A stretch of DNA of 64,000 nt from Natronoarchaeum rubrum (GTDB taxonomy: Archaea > Halobacteriota > Halobacteria > Halobacteriales > Natronoarchaeaceae): the NCBI RefSeq assembly GCF_024494695.1, contig NZ_JANHDP010000003.1, positions 310,001 to 374,000 of the forward strand, given 5' to 3'. Position numbers and translations under genes: made by a program. Under the pieces are notes generated by a model. That model did not search any database. It had not been told where the DNA came from and worked only from the letters and a program-made list of their open reading frames with translations. The number at the start of each line of letters is the position of its first letter. The first letter of the stretch is position 1. Shown here one piece after another: positions 37,879 through 45,806 of the stretch.

Positions 37879-38079
37879 GTCGTTCGGATTTGCCGCCACC
37901 GGGTAAAAACTGTCGTGATGCTGGGCCCGAGTGGGTGAGCAGGCGCGTGAGTGGACGGCTGAGTAGGTGAGAAAAGAGCGGACGACGCCGCTGTTCGGTA
38001 CTCGGCACCGTCGCCCAATTCGGGACTCGCTACCGCATCTCGTTACGGATTTATTACATTTGAGAGTGTGGCACAGAGT

Positions 38080-38808
38080 ATGACGGACCACGATCCGTAC
38101 GGCCGAGCGATCCGGGACCACCACGAGGGCGAGCGCGAGGCGCCGCTCCGCGATGTCGACGGCGCCGAGGTGCGCGAACACCCCATCGAGCGGTTTTACT
38201 TCGGTGAGTTCGACCCTGAGACCACCCCCGACGGCGAGTGGCTGGTCGAGCGGCTCGACGGCCCGCTGGTCGACCTCGGCGCCGGTGCGGGCCAGCACGC
38301 CCTGTACTTTCAGCGGCGCGTCGAGACGGTCGCGCTGGAAGTGAGCGATCACCTCGTCGAGACGATGCGCGACCGCGGTGTCGCGGACGCGCGCCGCGGC
38401 GACATGTTCTCGCTGCGCGAGACGTTCGAGCGCGACCGGTTCCGGTCGGCGCTCGCGCACGGTACCCAGCTCGGACTCGCCGGGTCGATGCGGGGAGTGA
38501 GCGAGTTCCTCGGCGATCTGGCGCACGTGACGACGCCGGACGCGACCGCGGTCGTCGACGCCTACGACCCGACGCGAGAGAACGCGTCGGACTTGCTCGG
38601 CTACCGACCGGACCCGACGCCCGGCCTCGCGCACCGGACGTACCACTGCGAGTACGAGGGCGACGTGGGGCCGACGCTGCAGTTCCGCCTGTTCAGTCCC
38701 GATCGGCTGCGGGAAGCCGCGGTCGGGACGGGCTGGACGGTCGCAGAGATTGTCCACAGCGGGGGCGGCGCCGACCCACACTACCGCGCTGCGCTCCGGA
38801 AGCGCTGA
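38080..38808 (+). CDS. SAM-dependent methyltransferase-like protein
   Basis: A 242-residue class I methyltransferase. Motif I is LVDLGAGAGQHALYF (about residues 63-77), the acidic residue follows in VALEVSDHLVETM, and ADARRGDMFSLR is the post-motif segment. The ATG at 38080 (MTDHDPYGRAI) is preferred over the GTG at 38068. An AT-rich TTTATTACATTT stretch before it is a probable promoter. The substrate is unknown; the closest relatives I recall are haloarchaeal class I methyltransferases without assigned substrate. Confidence 0.78.
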   Translation: MTDHDPYGRAIRDHHEGEREAPLRDVDGAEVREHPIERFYFGEFDPETTPDGEWLVERLDGPLVDLGAGAGQHALYFQRRVETVALEVSDHLVETMRDRGVADARRGDMFSLRETFERDRFRSALAHGTQLGLAGSMRGVSEFLGDLAHVTTPDATAVVDAYDPTRENASDLLGYRPDPTPGLAHRTYHCEYEGDVGPTLQFRLFSPDRLREAAVGTGWTVAEIVHSGGGADPHYRAALRKR

Positions 38809-38869
38809 CGGCGCCACCGCACGATCGCGAGCCCCAGAAATTATCACGCAGTGTGAACAAGGACCCGAC

Positions 38870-39061
38870 ATGGTCCACTGCCCCGAGTGCGAGGCGACTC
38901 TCGCCGAGGCGTCGGACGTGGAGTTCGTCGAAACGGACGCGGAGACGGGAATCATCGCCGCGTCGAAGCGGTTCTACGCCGTCGAATGCGTCGAGTGCGG
39001 GACGACGCTGGGAAGCGGCGTCGCCGGCGCGAAGGCGGGCGGCGGTGGCGGCGCCGTGTGA
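38870..39061 (+). CDS. Small zinc-ribbon protein, first of tandem pair
   Basis: A 63-residue protein with two Cys pairs, CPEC (residues 4-7) and CVEC (about 43-46), giving a zinc ribbon, and a Gly-rich tail (LGSGVAGAKAGGGGG). The AT-rich AAATTAT at about 38838-38844 lies about 28 nt before the ATG, so the transcript is probably leaderless. It is about 40 bp from a second, clearly homologous gene. The function of such tiny haloarchaeal zinc proteins is mostly unknown; they may bind nucleic acid or protein. Confidence 0.75.
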   Translation: MVHCPECEATLAEASDVEFVETDAETGIIAASKRFYAVECVECGTTLGSGVAGAKAGGGGGAV

Positions 39062-39101
39062 GGGAACAAGAATTATAATCCGTCCATCACAATCGGCGGT
39101 C

Positions 39102-39272
39102 ATGGTCCACTGTCCCGAGTGCGACGCGACCCTCGAAGAGCCCTCCGACGTCGAGTTCGTCGAAATGGACGCCACCACCGGCTTCTTCGCCGCCTCGAAG
39201 CGGTTTTACCTGACCGCCTGCGGCCACTGCGGCGCCGCGATCGGCGGCGGCGTCGCCGGCGCCAAAGCCTGA
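39102..39272 (+). CDS. Small zinc-ribbon protein, second of tandem pair
   Basis: A 56-residue paralogue of the preceding protein: the same MVHCPEC start, the shared block SDVEFVE, the shared ASKRFY core, a second Cys pair (CGHC), and the tail GGGVAGAKA. An AATTATAAT box at about 39070-39078 lies 25-30 nt before the ATG, so it has its own promoter and is probably leaderless. A hairpin-T-run follows its end. The pair looks like a local duplication. Confidence 0.75.
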   Translation: MVHCPECDATLEEPSDVEFVEMDATTGFFAASKRFYLTACGHCGAAIGGGVAGAKA

Positions 39273-39298
39273 GGACGATCGGGAGACCACCGAAACCG

Positions 39299-39319
39299 AG
39301 CGCTCCACCAAGCGCTTTT
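39299..39319 (+). terminator. AGCGCT hairpin with T-run
   Basis: AGCGCT at 39299-39304 and again at 39311-39316 (self-complementary, so the two pair) around CCACCA, with T4 ending at 39319. It lies 27 nt past the second zinc-ribbon stop and before the MaoC-like gene. Confidence 0.45.
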
Positions 39320-39344
39320 CACGCCCGCGCGTGACCTCGAACTC

Positions 39345-39794
39345 ATGACGGGGCGCTACTACGAGGAGTTCGAGATCGGCGAGCGGATCGCCCACGAGAA
39401 GCGCCGCACGATCTCCGAGAGCGACAACCAGCGCTTCTGCGACAAGACGATGAACCAGCAGCCGCTGCATCTCGACGCCGAGTTCGCCGCGGAGACGCAG
39501 TTCGGCGAGCGCGTGGTCAACGGGCTACTCACGATGAGCCTCGCGGTCGGGCTGACGATCCCCGAGACGACCGACGGGACGATCGTCGCGAACCTCTCCT
39601 ACGACGAGGTCGAACATCCGGCGCCGGTGTTCCACGGCGACACGATCCGCGCGGCGACGACGGTGCTCGACAAGCGCGAGACCAGCGACGGCGAGCGCGG
39701 CGTCGTCACGATGCAAGTAGAGGCGTTCAACCAGGACGACGAACTGGTCTGCGAGTTCGAGCGAACCGTGCTCGCCAAAAAGCGCCCCGAGTAG
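39345..39794 (+). CDS. MaoC family hydratase/dehydratase
   Basis: A 149-residue hot-dog fold protein. The catalytic pattern D-x-x-x-N-x-x-P-L-H (DKTMNQQPLHLDAEFA) is present, followed by GERVVNGLLTMSLAVG. MaoC hydratases act on enoyl-CoA, such as crotonyl-CoA or mesaconyl-CoA; the exact substrate is not clear. It starts just after the zinc-ribbon terminator and ends 5 bp from the converging MFS gene. A second, longer MaoC protein with an N-terminal extension is in the PHA locus at 61 kb. Confidence 0.85.
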   Translation: MTGRYYEEFEIGERIAHEKRRTISESDNQRFCDKTMNQQPLHLDAEFAAETQFGERVVNGLLTMSLAVGLTIPETTDGTIVANLSYDEVEHPAPVFHGDTIRAATTVLDKRETSDGERGVVTMQVEAFNQDDELVCEFERTVLAKKRPE

Positions 39795-39799
39795 CTCGC

Positions 39800-41110
39800 T
39801 CACTCGTCGGCCGTCCCGGCGGCGGGTGGATCGGTCGAGCCGGCGTCGGACGCCGAAAACGGATTTTCGACGGCGTAGGTCGCCGCGACGATCGCCAGCA
39901 TCGCGGCCGCCATGACCGCGAGGCCGCCGCTCGGCGACATCGCGTCGGCGAGGCCGCCGCCGACGAACCGGCCGATCACGATGAAGACGCCGTAGACGAG
40001 CGACGCCGTGCTCAGTACCGTCGCCCGGCCGAGCGAGGGCAGCCGGTCGTTGAGATACTGCCCGCGCAGGGCGTAGGAGATGCTCTTGCCCGCGCGGGCG
40101 ACGAAAAAGGCCGGGATCGCGGCAGCGGGCGCGACGACCATCGCGAGCAGCGGGACGGCGACGAGGACCGGCGCAATCGTGAACCAGCCGCCGATCCCGA
40201 TCTGCTCGCGCAGCGCGCCGGTGTAGTACGTCGCCGCGGCCGAGACGAGCATGAAGCCGGCGTACAGCCAGCCGAGCCGCGCCTCGGGGACGCCCAGGTC
40301 GACGCTGATCGGCTGGACGAACAGATCGACCGTCTCGGGAACCGCCAGCAGCACGGCCGTCACGACGATAAATGAACGAAGCGGCGGCCGGAGGAACTGG
40401 TTTCGGACGACGGAAATAGCGTCACTCGCGGTGAACCGCTCGTCGGCGGCGCCGCCGCTCGTCGTCGGAAAGGTCAGCAGGATCAGGACGCCGCTGGCGG
40501 TGATCGCTGCGGCGCCGTAGAACGGCACGACGCGGTCGATCGTGTAGATGTAGCCGCCCGCCAGCGACGTGACCGCCGAGGTGAGCAAGAACCCGGCGCT
40601 CGCCCGACCCTTGATCCGGGCGTACGCCTCGGTGGTGTGTCGCTGGTCGAGCGTATCGTAGAGCCAGGCGTCGCCCGCGCCCGAGCGGAACGTGACGCCG
40701 ACGCCCCAGACGACGTACAGCAGGCTGAACTCCGCGACCGAATCGGCGATCGTAAACCAGAGCATCACCCCCGTGACCGCGGCGCTGGAGACGATCAGGC
40801 TGTTCCGGCGTCCCAGCCGATCGGCGACGTAGCCGGTCGGGATCTCGCCGGCGACCGTGCCCGCGAAAAAGAGCCCGTTGACCAGCCCGACCTCGCCGTA
40901 GCTCAGCCCGCGGTGGAGCAAGAACAGCGTGACGATCGGGTAGATGAACCCCTCCGATCGCGAGGCGACGTACAGGTAGTACTTCGCGACGACGCGGGCG
41001 ACGGACTCCTCGTCGCGCGCGCCGGATCCGCCCTCGTCGTTGGCCTCGGATTCTCCGGCGTCGGGCTCGCCCGCGTGCTCGTCGGCCCCGTTTTCGGCGT
41101 CGTCGACCAC
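39800..41110 (-). CDS. MFS transporter
   Basis: A 436-residue membrane protein with twelve predicted helices, including the MFS loop motif between helices 2 and 3 (GYVADRLGRRNSLI). The N-terminal 40 residues and the C-terminal tail are acidic and hydrophilic, typical of haloarchaea. The substrate is unknown; drug or sugar efflux is as likely as uptake. It shares strand with the redoxin gene but the two are separated by 127 bp holding a strong hairpin. Confidence 0.85.
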   Translation of the reverse strand: MVDDAENGADEHAGEPDAGESEANDEGGSGARDEESVARVVAKYYLYVASRSEGFIYPIVTLFLLHRGLSYGEVGLVNGLFFAGTVAGEIPTGYVADRLGRRNSLIVSSAAVTGVMLWFTIADSVAEFSLLYVVWGVGVTFRSGAGDAWLYDTLDQRHTTEAYARIKGRASAGFLLTSAVTSLAGGYIYTIDRVVPFYGAAAITASGVLILLTFPTTSGGAADERFTASDAISVVRNQFLRPPLRSFIVVTAVLLAVPETVDLFVQPISVDLGVPEARLGWLYAGFMLVSAAATYYTGALREQIGIGGWFTIAPVLVAVPLLAMVVAPAAAIPAFFVARAGKSISYALRGQYLNDRLPSLGRATVLSTASLVYGVFIVIGRFVGGGLADAMSPSGGLAVMAAAMLAIVAATYAVENPFSASDAGSTDPPAAGTADE

Positions 41111-41163
41111 TCGTCAGGGTTGGCCGAGCGATCGGGTAACGGTTTGGGCAACCGGCAAGGCTG

Positions 41164-41189
41164 CGCCGCGGCGTCACGACGCCGTGGCG
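41164..41189. repeat. 12-bp inverted repeat between the redoxin and MFS genes
   Basis: CGCCGCGGCGTC (41164-41175) pairs with GACGCCGTGGCG (41178-41189), with one mismatch that could be a G-U pair in RNA, across a two-base spacer. It lies past the redoxin stop and before the MFS start, so it may end the redoxin message. Confidence 0.4.
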
Positions 41190-41237
41190 ACGCCACCGCG
41201 AGCGACGCCGACAGCCGATCGGTCGCCGCGCACTCGG

Positions 41238-41762
41238 TCAGTCGTCGACGCGGTACTCGACGGTCGGCGCGTCGACGTCGACGCCGAGGTCGGTCAGCGC
41301 GGCCGCGACGGCATCGAGCGGCGGCGGGCTCGGCGTCGCGAACGGGTCGGCCTGCCACGCGTGGCGCACCGTCCAGTCGGCGTCGACGACGACGAACCCG
41401 CGACCCGGGATGTCGCGGTGGCCGTGCCAGTCATCCAGGCGAACGTCGTAGGCGTCGGCGACGCCGGCGTGGAAGTCGCTGACGACCGGAAAGTCGAGGT
41501 CGAGATCCTCCGCGGCGTCGGCGTTCGCGAAGATGCTGTCCCCGGTGATCGCCCAGACCAGTAGGTCATCGCGGTCGGCCCAGCCGGCGGCGCCGAGCGC
41601 CCGCAGGTCGTCCTCGCAGACCGGCGCGTGGGCCGACGGGACGAACGCGAGCACCGTGGCCTCGACGCCGTCGACGAACCGGTGGAGATCGTACATCGCC
41701 GTATCGCGCCCCACGACGCCGGGTAGCGAGAAATCGGGCGCCTTCTGTCCGACTGAGAGCAT
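41238..41762 (-). CDS. Redoxin/peroxiredoxin-like protein
   Basis: A 174-residue thioredoxin-fold protein of the AhpC/TSA type. The peroxidatic Cys is in PSAHAPVCEDD, but the usual P-x-x-x-T/S-x-x-C has Ala in place of Thr/Ser, so activity may be reduced or redirected. The later Asp/Arg-bearing segment (RGFVVVDADWTVRHAW) is family-like. There is no second conserved Cys. It is upstream of the MFS gene on the same strand, separated by a hairpin. A YHS-domain gene precedes it. Confidence 0.78.
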   Translation of the reverse strand: MLSVGQKAPDFSLPGVVGRDTAMYDLHRFVDGVEATVLAFVPSAHAPVCEDDLRALGAAGWADRDDLLVWAITGDSIFANADAAEDLDLDFPVVSDFHAGVADAYDVRLDDWHGHRDIPGRGFVVVDADWTVRHAWQADPFATPSPPPLDAVAAALTDLGVDVDAPTVEYRVDD

Positions 41763-41834
41763 GGGTGTCGTTCGGTCGCGAGGCCGAAAGAAGCTGCCGG
41801 AGCGTCGCGAGTTGCCGACACGGACCGGACCCGC

Positions 41835-42017
41835 TCAGACGTACTCGTCGGGCGAGTCCTCGAACGCCGCCTTGCAGTCATCGGAGCACACGCGGTAGAT
41901 CTCGCCCTCGTACTCGACGGTGAGCGTGCGCCACTCCTCGTCGCGATAGTCGGACTCGGCCGGATCGCCCGTCCGGATCTCGGTGCCACAGACCGGACAG
42001 CGCGTCGTCGTGCTCAC
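41835..42017 (-). CDS. YHS/TRASH-type zinc protein
   Basis: A 60-residue protein with Cys pairs CPVC (residues 7-10) and a second Cys pair in YRVCSDDCKAAF, matching the YHS/TRASH pattern of metal-binding sensors and chaperones (Y-x-x-C-x-x-x-C-x-x-x-F). It starts at GTG 42017, overlapping by one or two bases a 17-codon frame that lies between it and the CBS-domain gene. Possibly a copper- or iron-related protein. Confidence 0.75.
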   Translation of the reverse strand: MSTTTRCPVCGTEIRTGDPAESDYRDEEWRTLTVEYEGEIYRVCSDDCKAAFEDSPDEYV

Positions 42018-42067
42018 GAGTACCGCGTCTCCTCGACGGGCGGGCTATCGGTGATGTCGCGTCTCAT
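42014..42067 (-). CDS. Candidate 17-residue microprotein between CBS and YHS genes
   Basis: Codons run ATG at 42067 to TGA at 42014-42016 and encode about 17 residues (MRRDITDSPPVEETRYS). The ATG lies two bases after the CBS-domain stop, and the stop overlaps the GTG start of the YHS gene. This tight arrangement suggests either a coupled leader peptide or a real microprotein, but a frame this short also occurs by chance. Confidence 0.25.
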   Translation of the reverse strand: MRRDITDSPPVEETRYS

Positions 42068-42069
42068 GG

Positions 42070-42489
42070 TCAGAATCGCGGCGACTGAGCTTCGAGCACG
42101 TCGCCCACGTCGGCGAACTCGTTGGCAAGCAGGACCAGCAGGTCGTCGAGCGAGACGATCCCCGCAAGCGCGCCGTCGCCGTCGACGACCGGCAGCCGCC
42201 GAACGCCGGCGTCGCTGAACGTCTGGACGAGCTCGAACGGGGCAGCGTCGGTGCCGACCGTGACCGGGTCGGCGGTCATCAGGTCGGTGGCGTCGAGATC
42301 CGCGACCGTCCCGTCGGCTCCGACGGTCGTCGCGATCTGCCGGTCGGTGACGATCCCGGCCGGCTCGTCGCCCTCGGTGATCACGACGGCGCCCACGTCG
42401 GCCTCGGCCATCCGCTCGGCGATCGCCGCGGCGCCGTCCTCGCGCGTCGCCGTTACTACCTCCTCGCGAGCGATCTGGTCGACAGTCAT
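42070..42489 (-). CDS. CBS-domain pair protein
   Basis: A 139-residue protein made of two CBS motifs (about residues 1-60 and 65-130, each ending in DRQIAT or DDLLVLL). CBS pairs (Bateman modules) bind adenosyl ligands such as AMP, ATP or SAM and regulate partner proteins. It has no other domain. The ATG at 42489 (MTVDQIAREEVVTAT) is the family-typical start. It is directly upstream of the YHS gene, which suggests a shared transcript. Confidence 0.88.
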   Translation of the reverse strand: MTVDQIAREEVVTATREDGAAAIAERMAEADVGAVVITEGDEPAGIVTDRQIATTVGADGTVADLDATDLMTADPVTVGTDAAPFELVQTFSDAGVRRLPVVDGDGALAGIVSLDDLLVLLANEFADVGDVLEAQSPRF

Positions 42490-42541
42490 CCCATCCCCGG
42501 ACGGGGCTACCACGCCGCCGTCCGTAAATGGCGGGTAGCCG

Positions 42542-43588
42542 TCAGGCGGTCGCGTTCGCGTCCTCGTCGCTTTGCTCGTCCTCCGCGTCGGCGTACTGCT
42601 GTTCGATCTCGTCGACGCACTCCTCGTAGTTGGGGTTCGACGCCTGCGTGACGACGCCGAAGTCCTCGTCGAGCACGAGCACCGTCTCGACGACCACGTC
42701 GGTCGCCCGCGCGTCGCCGATCAGTTCGTTCCCGTCGATCGTCGTCGGCGTCGAGATCTCGCTCTCGTCGATCGTGCTGGTGTCGAGTCCGCTCTGGACG
42801 TAGTAGCGCAGACCAGCCTCATAGGCGTAGGCGTCGCCCTCGACGGTCGCCGACGAGCAGCCGTCGAACGTCACCGAGGGGCTCTCGCCGTCGGCGTCGT
42901 CCTCGGTCCCGGTCGCGTCGTCAGTGTCGGCCGACTGGACCTCGGCCTCGTCGGCGTCAGTGTCAGTCGACTCGCTTTCGGATTCGTCGGTGTCGGTCGC
43001 GCCGCCGTCGGTCTGTAGCGCCTCGACGCCGCTCGCGGTCGTTCCGGCGTCCTCTGCTCCAGCACCCGCCAGCACGGAGTCGTTGGTCGGATCCGTAACG
43101 TTCGGGGCGGTCACGTTGTACGCGCCGAGTCCGAGTCCCTCGATCGCGTCGCCCTCCAGCGTCCCGGTGACGTTGGCGGTGTAGCCGTCTTCGGGGCTCG
43201 CGCTCGTCACGACGCCGCTGAGGTCGTACCGGGGCAGGTCCTCGCCGCTCGCGTCGGCGCTGACGTTGCCGGTCACGACGCAGAGTTCGCCCCGGCAGTC
43301 GACGGTGCCGTTGGCTGCGTCGTTCGCAGCCGCTATCTCGCCGACGACGACGAGTTCGTACCGGAGTTCGCCCTCGATCTCGTCGCCCGGTTCGAGCCGG
43401 ACTGATACGTTCACGCGGTCCGTGTCGACCGTCCGGTTCTCCTGCGCCGCCGTCGCGTCGTCCGGCGTTCCGCCGGCGTCTCCCTCGTCCTGCAACAGCG
43501 CGCCGCCGGCGAGCACGACGCTCGCCCCGACGACGGCGAGTAGCAGTACCAGTACGATCACTCCTCGTCGAACTCCGTTCGCTGCCAT
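42542..43588 (-). CDS. Secreted or membrane-anchored acidic protein, unknown
   Basis: A 348-residue protein. An N-terminal hydrophobic helix (GVIVLVLLLAVVGASVVLAGG, about residues 8-28) is either a signal peptide or an anchor. Asn-Xaa-Thr/Ser sequons are abundant (NVTG, NVTAP, NVTDPTN), suggesting surface glycosylation. The centre (about 205-250) is Asp/Glu/Thr/Ser low complexity. No named domain is evident. The ATG at 43588 (MAANGVRRG) is chosen; the frame extends upstream without signal. Function unknown. Confidence 0.6.
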   Translation of the reverse strand: MAANGVRRGVIVLVLLLAVVGASVVLAGGALLQDEGDAGGTPDDATAAQENRTVDTDRVNVSVRLEPGDEIEGELRYELVVVGEIAAANDAANGTVDCRGELCVVTGNVSADASGEDLPRYDLSGVVTSASPEDGYTANVTGTLEGDAIEGLGLGAYNVTAPNVTDPTNDSVLAGAGAEDAGTTASGVEALQTDGGATDTDESESESTDTDADEAEVQSADTDDATGTEDDADGESPSVTFDGCSSATVEGDAYAYEAGLRYYVQSGLDTSTIDESEISTPTTIDGNELIGDARATDVVVETVLVLDEDFGVVTQASNPNYEECVDEIEQQYADAEDEQSDEDANATA

Positions 43589-43756
43589 ACAGTGTTCTGG
43601 CTCGTGATGGAATAAAGGCGAACGTACCACCCGGCGTCGGGATGACTGAAGTTGGTTGCCGACCGCTACCGGACGGTCCCACGGGCGGCACCGGTCGCAG
43701 GCGTCCGCCGACATCGACCACAGGTTTACCTCGGAAGCCGGGGCGAGCACGGGCCG

Positions 43757-45001
43757 ATGGAGGCACTCGGCGTCAAGGCAGTCGTCGACCCGCAGCTGAC
43801 AGCGCTGGTGCTGGCGTGGGTCGCCGGCGGCGCCGCGCTGGGCACTCTCACAGGATTAATCCCGGGCATCCACGCCAACAACGTCGCGCTGGTGCTGGCG
43901 TCGATCGCGCCGACGCTGCCCGGACTGCCGCTGGGCGTCGGCGTCGGCATCCTGTCGGCCGGCGTCGTCCACACCTTCGTCAACGTCGTGCCCGCGCTGG
44001 CGCTGGGCGTGCCGGACGCCGAAACCGCCGCGACGACGCTGCCGGGCCACCGGATGGTGCTCGCGGGTCGAGGCGGGGAGGCGATCCGGCTCTCCGCGCT
44101 CGGCAGCGGCCTCGCGGTGGTGGCGGCGGTGCCGCTGGCGATGCCGCTGACCCGCGGGGTGACGGCCGTCTACCCGACGCTGTCGGCCAACGTCGCGATC
44201 GTACTGGGGGCCGTGCTCGCCGGGCTGGTCGCCGCCGAGTCCGGATTTCGGGCGCGGGCCGGCGGTGCGCTCGCCCAGGCGGCCAGCGGGGCGCTCGGCG
44301 TCGTCGCGCTCGACGCCGACCCCGCCGCGCCGCTGGAAGCCGGCGGCATGCTCGCACCGCTGTTCGCCGGACTGTTCGGCGCGCCGGTCCTGCTGGAGGC
44401 GATGGAGGGCGGCGGCGTCCCGCGACAGACGGGCACCGCCGTCCGATCCTCGCGCCTGCGCGTCGCGCTGACCGCGTTGGCGGGAGCGATCGCGGGCGCG
44501 GTCGTCGGCTATCTCCCGGGAATTTCGGCGGCGATCGCCGCGGTCGCGGTGCTGGCTTGCGTCCCGGGCGGCGACGACGACCGCGCGTACGTCGTCGCGA
44601 CCAGCGGCGTCGACACGGCCAACGCGATCTTCGCGCTGGTGGCGCTGGTCGCGCTCGGCCGGCCCAGATCGGGCGTGATCGTCGCCTTCGAGCGGACCGA
44701 GGCGCCGCTGACGCTGGCCGTGCTCGTCCCCTGCGTCCTGCTGGCCGGCGTCGTCGGCTTCCTCGTCACCCTCTGGGTCGGCGACCGCTACTTGCAGCTG
44801 GTCGGGCGACTGAATCAGCGACGCCTCTCGACCGGCGTTTTGCTGTTGCTCGGCGTCCTCTCGGGGCTGTTCGCCGGCTGGATCGGCGTCGTCGCGTTCG
44901 TCGTCGCCGCGGCGATCGGGCTGGTGCCGGCGCGGGCGGGCGCCCGGCGCGTCCACCTGATGGGCGTGTTGCTGGTGCCACTGCTCGTCTCGTCGGCGTG
45001 A
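43757..45001 (+). CDS. TctA-like (DUF112) tricarboxylate transporter permease
   Basis: A 414-residue membrane protein with about ten or more hydrophobic segments. The family mark G-x-I/L-P-G-I appears twice, at the start (GTLTGLIPGIHANNVALVL) and midway (VVGYLPGISAAIAAVAVL), reflecting the internal repeat of TctA/DUF112 permeases. No binding protein (TctC) or small subunit (TctB) is adjacent, so it may work alone or with unlinked partners. Haloarchaeal homologues are often annotated as tripartite tricarboxylate permease. The substrate is unproven. Confidence 0.8.
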   Translation: MEALGVKAVVDPQLTALVLAWVAGGAALGTLTGLIPGIHANNVALVLASIAPTLPGLPLGVGVGILSAGVVHTFVNVVPALALGVPDAETAATTLPGHRMVLAGRGGEAIRLSALGSGLAVVAAVPLAMPLTRGVTAVYPTLSANVAIVLGAVLAGLVAAESGFRARAGGALAQAASGALGVVALDADPAAPLEAGGMLAPLFAGLFGAPVLLEAMEGGGVPRQTGTAVRSSRLRVALTALAGAIAGAVVGYLPGISAAIAAVAVLACVPGGDDDRAYVVATSGVDTANAIFALVALVALGRPRSGVIVAFERTEAPLTLAVLVPCVLLAGVVGFLVTLWVGDRYLQLVGRLNQRRLSTGVLLLLGVLSGLFAGWIGVVAFVVAAAIGLVPARAGARRVHLMGVLLVPLLVSSA

Positions 45002-45109
45002 GAGCGAGCGGCTGCGGATATCGGATCGCTGCACGTCAGGAGTGAACGGGTGTCACGTCCCGTGTGTCGAAAGACAACCGTTAAAAGCGGGCGGGCGGAA
45101 GTGAGTCGT

Positions 45110-45289
45110 ATGAGTCAGTCCCAGCAGAAGCGAGCGCAAAAGTGCGTCTCGTGCGGGATCAACATCGCCGGCACGAGCGCCGCCTCGTTCAAGTGTCCCG
45201 ACTGTGGCACGCAGATCGTCCGGTGTGCGAAGTGTCGCAAGCAGAGTAACCTCTACAAGTGCCCCGACTGCGGGTTCATGGGTCCCTAA
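45110..45289 (+). CDS. HVO_2753-type small zinc-finger protein
   Basis: A 59-residue protein with four C-x-x-C pairs: CVSC, CPDC, CAKC and CPDC, i.e. two zinc sites, in the order of the haloarchaeal HVO_2753 family. That Haloferax protein has been reported to have two zinc pockets and to influence swarming and biofilm formation; the link to this gene is by similarity only. The ATG at 45110 is preferred to a GTG at 45050. It ends 2 nt before the aEF1-beta ATG, so the two are probably cotranscribed. Confidence 0.85.
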   Translation: MSQSQQKRAQKCVSCGINIAGTSAASFKCPDCGTQIVRCAKCRKQSNLYKCPDCGFMGP

Positions 45290-45291
45290 CA

Positions 45292-45558
45292 ATGGGGAAG
45301 GTAGCCGCGTCCGTCAAGGTCATGCCGCAGAGCCCGGACGTCGACCTGGACGACCTCCAGGACCGTCTCGAGCAGTCCCTCCCCGAGGGGGCGAAGATCA
45401 ACGGCGTCGAGCGTGACGACGTCGCCTTCGGACTGGTCGCGCTGCTCCCGACCGTGATCGTCCCCGACGACGCGGGCGGTACCGAGGCCGTCGAGGAGGC
45501 GTTCGCGAACGTCGACGGCGTCGAGAGCGTCGAAGTCGAGAACGTCGGCCGCATCTAA
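45292..45558 (+). CDS. ef1b: Translation elongation factor aEF-1 beta
   Basis: An 88-residue nucleotide exchange factor for aEF-1 alpha. It has the archaeal compact EF1-beta fold: [43 protein letters not shown], and an acidic C-terminus ending VEVENVGRI. Its ATG follows the zinc-finger stop by 2 nt. The pairing zinc-finger-aEF1-beta is common in haloarchaea and suggests the zinc protein is needed alongside translation. Confidence 0.92.
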   Translation: MGKVAASVKVMPQSPDVDLDDLQDRLEQSLPEGAKINGVERDDVAFGLVALLPTVIVPDDAGGTEAVEEAFANVDGVESVEVENVGRI

Positions 45559-45725
45559 GGCGTCCTCGTTTTCCCCGTTCATCACGATTCCGTAGCGGCG
45601 CCGCCGGACGAGCCGCGAGACGGCACGACGCCGGAGGAGAGTTCTGCCCGTCGATCTATATCTGGATTATCGGTGGCGTCAATATGCGAGTGTACACCAA
45701 TAACTAAGTTGCTACTCTCGCAGCA

Positions 45726-45789
45726 CATATAAAAACGGCGATAACTATATAGGTAACGCTATCTTACCCGATGTAACCGAGATTACATC
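45726..45789 (+). promoter_or_regulatory. Promoter of second tfb with a 20-bp palindrome
   Basis: CATATAAAAA near 45725-45734 and a second ACTATATAGG near 45744-45753 are TATA-like. GATGTAA (45770-45776) and TTACATC (45783-45789) are perfect 7-bp inverted arms around CCGAGA, 17 nt before the ATG at 45807. The palindrome would lie in the 5' leader or over the start site, fitting a repressor operator or leader hairpin. Confidence 0.55.
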
Positions 45790-45806
45790 ATCGGCCCCCT
45801 CCAGCC

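Noticed and set aside
35113..37938. Long plus-strand frames opposite polB
   Set aside because: Antisense shadows caused by high GC; polB carries all catalytic motifs.
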